Assembly (NCBI RefSeq): GCF_001524445.2
Contig: NZ_CP013417.1
Span: 1,488,001 to 1,552,000 of the forward strand
Direction: 5' to 3'
DNA: 64,000 nt
Origin: Burkholderia savannae
GTDB taxonomy: Bacteria > Pseudomonadota > Gammaproteobacteria > Burkholderiales > Burkholderiaceae
Shown here: positions 59,864 to 64,000 of the stretch, in pieces
Layout: the number at the start of each line of letters is the position of its first letter
Position numbering within the stretch: the first letter of the stretch is position 1
Made by a program: the position numbers and the translations under genes
The notes under the pieces: generated by a model
What the model saw: only the letters and a program-made list of their open reading frames with translations
What the model was told of the DNA's origin: nothing
The model's database searches: none

Positions 59864-60895
59864 TCACGGCCGCGACGTCCGATGCAGCTGCGCATGCTCG
59901 AGATGCGCGGCGAGCGCCGTCGAATCGATGTTGGTGCCCGACAGCAGCACGCCGACGCGCCTGCCTTGCAGCGATTCGCGCAGCGGCCCGAGCAGGGCGG
60001 CCGTCGCGGCCGCGCACGCGGGCTCGACCGCCACTTTCAGATGCGTGAACAGATAGAGCATCGCCGCGCGCAGCGCGTCGTCCGATACGGTGACGATCCG
60101 GTCGACATGGCGGCGGCACAGCTCGTAGCTGTATTCCTCGGTGTGCGGCGCCATCAGCGAATCGGCGATCGTGTGCATCGCGCCCATGCGGACCGGATGA
60201 TTCGCGGCGAAGCTGCGGCTCATCGCGTCCGCGCCTTCCGGCTCGACGCCGTACACGTGCACGCGCGGATTCGCGAGCCGCAGCGCGGTCGACATGCCCG
60301 CGGCGAGGCCGCCGCCGCCGATCGGCACGATCACCGCGTCGAGGTCCGGCGTCTGCGTCGCCCATTCGTAGCCGAGCGTCGCGGTGCCGAGGATCGTGTG
60401 ATAGCCGTTGAACGGATGCACGAAGAAGCGGCCTTCCTCCGCCTCGATTCGCCGCACGATCTCGAACGCCTCGGCGGGGCTCGACGCCATCACGACTTCC
60501 GCGCGGTACTGGCGGCAGAGCGCGATGCGCGCCGGGCTCGCGGTATCGAACATCACGACCTTCGCGCTCGTGCCGAGCCGCATCGCCGCGTACGCGACGG
60601 CCGCCGCGTGGTTGCCCGCCGACACGCAGGTGACGCCCGCGCTCTTCCTGGCCTCGCCGAGCGCGAGCAGGTTCGTGAACGCGCCGCGCGCCTTGAAGCT
60701 GCCGCTCGCCTGCAGGAGCTCGAACTTGAGGTTCACGTGCGTGTTGTCGAGCGAAGGCAGATCGGCGCGCTCGAACACGGGCGTGCGCGTGACCCACGGC
60801 GTGAGCGCGAAGTGCTGCGCGGCGATTTCGTCGAGCGTCGGAATCGGCTCGCCGTTGATCGTCAGATGAGCGGGGTGGTGAGGTGAGGTCGACAT
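59864..60895 (-). CDS. PLP-dependent threonine/serine dehydratase-like enzyme
   Basis: A 343-residue fold-type II PLP enzyme. Lys68 in ASGSFKARGAF is the expected Schiff-base lysine, PIGGGGLAAG near 192 is the phosphate loop, and VSAGNHAAAVAYAA matches threonine dehydratase. There is no regulatory ACT domain, as in catabolic threonine/serine dehydratases and hydroxyaspartate ammonia-lyases. It lies 67 bp after argE and could share its transcript. The precise substrate is unresolved. Confidence 0.9.
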   Translation of the reverse strand: MSTSPHHPAHLTINGEPIPTLDEIAAQHFALTPWVTRTPVFERADLPSLDNTHVNLKFELLQASGSFKARGAFTNLLALGEARKSAGVTCVSAGNHAAAVAYAAMRLGTSAKVVMFDTASPARIALCRQYRAEVVMASSPAEAFEIVRRIEAEEGRFFVHPFNGYHTILGTATLGYEWATQTPDLDAVIVPIGGGGLAAGMSTALRLANPRVHVYGVEPEGADAMSRSFAANHPVRMGAMHTIADSLMAPHTEEYSYELCRRHVDRIVTVSDDALRAAMLYLFTHLKVAVEPACAAATAALLGPLRESLQGRRVGVLLSGTNIDSTALAAHLEHAQLHRTSRP

Positions 60896-60962
60896 GTGCG
60901 TGCGCGTATCGATGACGGTGGCCGGTCGCCGGCCGGAACGAGGCTCGCGGCGGCGCGCCGGC

Positions 60963-62180
60963 TCACGCGAGCGTCATGCCTTGCACGAGCTTGCGCAGGA
61001 AACGTTCGCACGACGCGAGCTGCTCGAGCTCGACGAACTCGTTCGGCTTGTGCGCCTGCTCGATGTGGCCCGGCCCGCAGATGACGCTTGGAATGCCCGC
61101 GCGCTGGAACAGGCCCGCCTCGGTGCCGTACGCGACCTTGCGCTTGTCCTGGTCGGCCGTGAGCGCGCGCACGAGCTGCGTGATCGCGTCCTGCTCGGCC
61201 GCGTCGAGGCCGGGCGCCGCGGCGATCTTCGAGAATTCGATCGCCGCGTTCGGATGCTCGCGCCGCATCCGCGGCAGCAGCGTGTCGCGCGCGTACGCGT
61301 CGATGCGCGCGAAGATCGCGTCGGGATCGAGCGCCGGCAGGTTGCGGAACTCGAACGTGAACTGGCATTCGGCGGGCACCGTGTTGACCGCGTTGCCACC
61401 CTGGACGAGGCTCGTCTGCGCGGTGGTGAACGGCACGTCGTACAGCTCGTCGAACGGGCCCTGTGCGCGGAATTCGTCGGCGAGATCGCGAATGTGGCAA
61501 ATGAGGCGCGCCGCGTATTCGATCGCGTTCAGGCCCTTCGGCGTCAGCGACGAATGCGCGGCGTGGCCGCGCACGCAGCAGCGATAGAGGTTGATGCCCT
61601 TGTGCGCGATCACGGGGCGCATGCCGGTCGGCTCGCCGACGATGCAGCCGGCGGGCGCGACGCCGCGCGCCTTCAGGTCGGCGAGCATCAGCGGCGCGCC
61701 GACGCAGCCGATCTCCTCGTCGAACGACAACGCGAAGTGGATCGGCTGCGCGAGCCTCGCCGCCCGCATCTCGGGCAGCAGCGCGAGCGCCGCGCCGATG
61801 AAGCCCTTCATGTCGCAGGTGCCGCGGCCGTAGAGCTTGCCGTCGCGCACTTGCGGCGTGAACGGATCGCTGTCCCATTGCTGGCCGTCGACCGGCACGA
61901 CGTCGGTATGGCCCGACAGCACGATGCCGCCGTCGGTGGTGCCGTCGTGCGCGGGAATCGTCGCGAACAGGTTCGCCCAGCCGTCGCGGGCGTCGTGCGT
62001 GAGCGTCGACGCGACGCCGGCCTCGGCGAGCGCGTCGCGAACCATTTCGATGAGGCCGAGATTCGGCACGCGGCTCGTCGTGTCGATCGACACGAGCCGT
62101 TTCACCCACGGCAGGCTGATCGGCTCGGCGGACGAAGCGGATGGGGACGCGGACGGTGCCGTTGCGTCGAGAACGGGCAT
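60963..62180 (-). CDS. argE: acetylornithine deacetylase
   Basis: ArgE (M20 metallopeptidase family) removes acetyl from N-acetylornithine in arginine synthesis. The 405-residue protein shows the zinc ligands in LSGHTDVVPVDGQQW, RGTCDMKGFIG and SFDEEIGCVG (catalytic Glu) and the dimerisation domain with GHAAHSSLTPKGLNAI. The end EFVELEQLASCERFL is typical. Other M20 amidohydrolases are possible, but the overall pattern is closest to ArgE. Confidence 0.9.
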   Translation of the reverse strand: MPVLDATAPSASPSASSAEPISLPWVKRLVSIDTTSRVPNLGLIEMVRDALAEAGVASTLTHDARDGWANLFATIPAHDGTTDGGIVLSGHTDVVPVDGQQWDSDPFTPQVRDGKLYGRGTCDMKGFIGAALALLPEMRAARLAQPIHFALSFDEEIGCVGAPLMLADLKARGVAPAGCIVGEPTGMRPVIAHKGINLYRCCVRGHAAHSSLTPKGLNAIEYAARLICHIRDLADEFRAQGPFDELYDVPFTTAQTSLVQGGNAVNTVPAECQFTFEFRNLPALDPDAIFARIDAYARDTLLPRMRREHPNAAIEFSKIAAAPGLDAAEQDAITQLVRALTADQDKRKVAYGTEAGLFQRAGIPSVICGPGHIEQAHKPNEFVELEQLASCERFLRKLVQGMTLA

Positions 62181-62887
62181 GGCGGGGCTCCGGCAGAGAG
62201 GCGAACGAATGCAAAGATCATACTCAAAAACGATGCGGCCCGTCTTCGCGCGACGATTTGCGGCGCAGCATCCGGCGCGTCCGTGCGCGCGAGCGGGGCG
62301 CGCGGGGGCGAATCGGCGCGAATTCGCTCGGGACGTGCGGGATGCGTTCGGCCGCGCGCGGCGTCATCGAGCGGCGAATCGGTTTCAATGGCCGGTTTCG
62401 ATTCGCGGTTTCGATTCGCGGTTTCGATGCGTGGCTTCGACACGCGTCGCGGCCGATGCGTCGAGGAATCGCGGCGGTGGCGCAGTCGCCCACGATCTCG
62501 GCTCTTCGCGATGCGCTCGTCGCGCGCGACGCTGCGCGGGCAGGAGGCTGCGCGATCGCGGAGAATCGAAACGATCCGCATCGACGGCCGAACGCGTCGC
62601 GCCCGGCTGCGGGCCCGCAGCCGAATGCAGGCCGCGCAAGCCGGATCGAACGCGATTCGTTCCTCGCCGTTTCGTCGCGGCTTTGTCCCGGCTTCGTCCC
62701 GGCTTCGTCCCGGCGTGCGCACGAACATTCGTGGCTCGCGTCGACGCTTGACTTAGTTCCATTTAAGAACTTAGTATCCGGCTGATTACATCGGATGATG
62801 TAATAGTTGCGGCGGCCGTCGCCGCCGCTCGACGCCACCCGCGCCTCGGACGCGTCGCGCGACCGGCCAGCAGGACAGGAGACGACG
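62181..62887. other. divergent region between argE and the enoyl-CoA hydratase gene
   Basis: A 707-bp region without a credible gene. Near 62390-62430 GGTTTCGATTCGC recurs about three times, and near 62680-62716 CCCGGCTTCGT recurs about three times. The right end holds a strong promoter and an operator-like inverted repeat. Confidence 0.6.
62748..62804 (+). promoter_or_regulatory. promoter and operator of the enoyl-CoA hydratase gene
   Basis: TTGACT (62748-62753), an 18-bp spacer and TAGTAT (62772-62777) form a good sigma-70 promoter in an unusually AT-rich pocket. AGTTC/GAACT (62755-62771) is an inverted repeat inside the spacer. ATTACATC-GGAT-GATGTAAT (62785-62804) is a perfect 8+4+8 inverted repeat at the likely transcription start, so repression is probable. 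Confidence 0.75.
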
Positions 62888-63844
62888 ATGAAGCATCTGC
62901 AGATCGAGCGCAGCGGGCGCGTGCTGACGGTGAGTTTCGACAATCCGCCGCTGAACTTTCTCACGATGGCGATGATGCGCGAGTTCAAGCGCACACTCGA
63001 CGACATCGCGCGCGATGCGAGCATCGGCGCGGTTGTCGTCACGAGCGCGCGGCCCGGCGTGTTCCTCACGCATTTCGACGTCGGCGAGATCAAGGCCATC
63101 GCGCAAGGGCTGTCGATCGCGGTGCCGCCCGCCGTCACCGGCGCGATGATGCGCATCGAGTCCGCGTGCAGCCGCGTGCCGGGCGTGCGCAGGCTGATCG
63201 AGCGGACGCCGCTCGCGGGCGTCGCGCAAATGAATCTGTTTCACGAGGTGACCGCGCGCATGCGCGCGATGGACAAGGTGTTCATCGCGGCCGTCAACGG
63301 CCGTGCGATGGGCGGCGGCTGCGAGATCGCGCTCGCGTGCGATCTGCGGCTGATGGCGGACGGCAGCGTCGACGGCGGGCAGATTCTCGCGCAGCCGGAA
63401 ATCTTCATCGGCCTCTTGCCGGGCGGCGGCGGCACGCAGATGCTCGCGCGCTCGGTCGGCATCGCGCGCGCGTTGGAGCTGTGCCTCGACGGCCGCCTGC
63501 TGTCGCCGCGCGAGGCGTTCGAGCTCGGCCTCGTCAATCGCGTCGTGCCGGGCGAGCGTCTGCGCGATGAGACGATGGCGCTCGCCGAGCGTCTCGCGCG
63601 GCGGGCGAGCCATTCGGTTCGCGCGATCAAGCGCGCGATCTACGATGGCGCGTCGCTGCCGTTTCGCGACGGGATGGCGGTGGAGAAGGCCGGGTTCCTG
63701 TCGGCGGCGACGCAGGGCCGCACGCGGCACGCGATGGCCGCGTACGCGGATCACGTGTCGTCGTTGATCGAAGATGGGGAAGATATCAGCGTCGATCAAC
63801 TGCGCACGTGGATCGACGGGGTGGCCGTCGATTTTTCCCGTTAG
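62888..63844 (+). CDS. enoyl-CoA hydratase/isomerase family protein, long form
   Basis: A crotonase-fold protein of 318 residues, longer than the common 260. The ATG at 62888 follows ACAGGAGAC. It begins MKHLQIERSGRVLTVSFDNPPLNFLT. The oxyanion-hole segments are VFLTHFDVGEI near 58 and NGRAMGGGCEIALACDLRLMA near 140. About 45 extra residues (VPPAVTGAMMRIESACSRVPGVRRL) lie between them. A Glu in GLLPGGGGTQML region is a candidate acid. Specific substrate is unknown; the operator suggests inducible fatty or aromatic acid use. Confidence 0.9.
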   Translation: MKHLQIERSGRVLTVSFDNPPLNFLTMAMMREFKRTLDDIARDASIGAVVVTSARPGVFLTHFDVGEIKAIAQGLSIAVPPAVTGAMMRIESACSRVPGVRRLIERTPLAGVAQMNLFHEVTARMRAMDKVFIAAVNGRAMGGGCEIALACDLRLMADGSVDGGQILAQPEIFIGLLPGGGGTQMLARSVGIARALELCLDGRLLSPREAFELGLVNRVVPGERLRDETMALAERLARRASHSVRAIKRAIYDGASLPFRDGMAVEKAGFLSAATQGRTRHAMAAYADHVSSLIEDGEDISVDQLRTWIDGVAVDFSR

Positions 63845-64000
63845 CGCCGGCGCGCCGGGCGGACGGCTGTTCGACCGCCGTCGAGGCTTGTCGGTCGCGC
63901 CACGCGCGAAGGGGCGCCATGACGCCGGGCGGCGGAACGGACGCCATGCGATGCGCCGGACGCGTTCGACATCCGCGCGGCATCATTCGGCGCCGATGTG

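Overview
This window is very GC-rich DNA (about two thirds G+C) whose gene content and order point to chromosome 1 of a Burkholderia of the pseudomallei group. The signs are the run rseP-bamA-skp-lpxD-fabZ-lpxA-lpxB-rnhB, ppsA with its regulator ppsR, guaB-guaA, a complete ureide cluster with the membrane-bound cytochrome c urate hydroxylase PuuD, and several 6- to 9-bp tandem repeats of the kind used for typing that group. The species call is inference from content; no search was run. I see no insertion sequence, integrase, prophage, CRISPR array, rRNA or tRNA. Almost all of the very long antisense reading frames are GC-driven shadows of real genes.

Layout. 1-9.2 kb: envelope biogenesis operon on the + strand, with the 5' end of rseP cut off by the window, then rnhB and a SpoU/TrmH RNA methyltransferase. 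9.4-16.7 kb: ppsR (-) and ppsA (+), separated by an exported sedolisin-type peptidase and an exported phytochelatin-synthase-like protease; an 8-bp tandem repeat and a long inverted repeat lie before ppsA. 16.8-19.7 kb: NfeD-SPFH membrane pair, smpB, ratA, rnfH. 19.9-24.8 kb: accessory genes (DMT exporter, beta-propeller protein, HTH regulator, DUF899 and DUF2182 pair). 25.4-29.3 kb: guaB, a small membrane protein gene, guaA. 29.7-35.3 kb: accessory genes on the - strand (metallo-beta-lactamase fold protein, tautomerase, GlxA-type regulator, MFS pump), a DUF1993 gene and a tiny lipoprotein. 35.5-37.4 kb: DUF1992, tadA, ldcA. 37.8-49.9 kb: purine/ureide catabolism. 50.5-55.3 kb: dodecin, beta-hydroxyacid dehydrogenase, hypothetical, mscL, TPR membrane protein, PspA-like protein. 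55.9-64 kb: class A PBP, DUF3574 lipoprotein, threonine/serine dehydratase-like enzyme, ArgE, and a long enoyl-CoA hydratase.

The best-integrated system is the ureide cluster. PuuD oxidises urate, UraH and UraD take 5-hydroxyisourate to allantoin, a racemase supplies the right enantiomer, PuuE opens allantoin, and Alc and AllA release urea and glyoxylate. An NCS1 permease imports substrate and an 8-oxoguanine deaminase feeds oxidised purine in at the top. A GntR/FCD gene and a LysR gene bound the cluster, and a 10-bp word (TTTATGTCCA) occurs in the upstream DNA of both.

Nothing in the window is clearly a new system. The most unusual non-coding structures are: three degenerate direct repeats with DnaA-box-like words next to a (GCAACC)12 tract at 59.4-59.9 kb; the ppsA leader inverted repeat; paired TTGTYGACAA palindromes before the GntR gene; and strong operator-like inverted repeats before the MFS gene and the enoyl-CoA hydratase gene.
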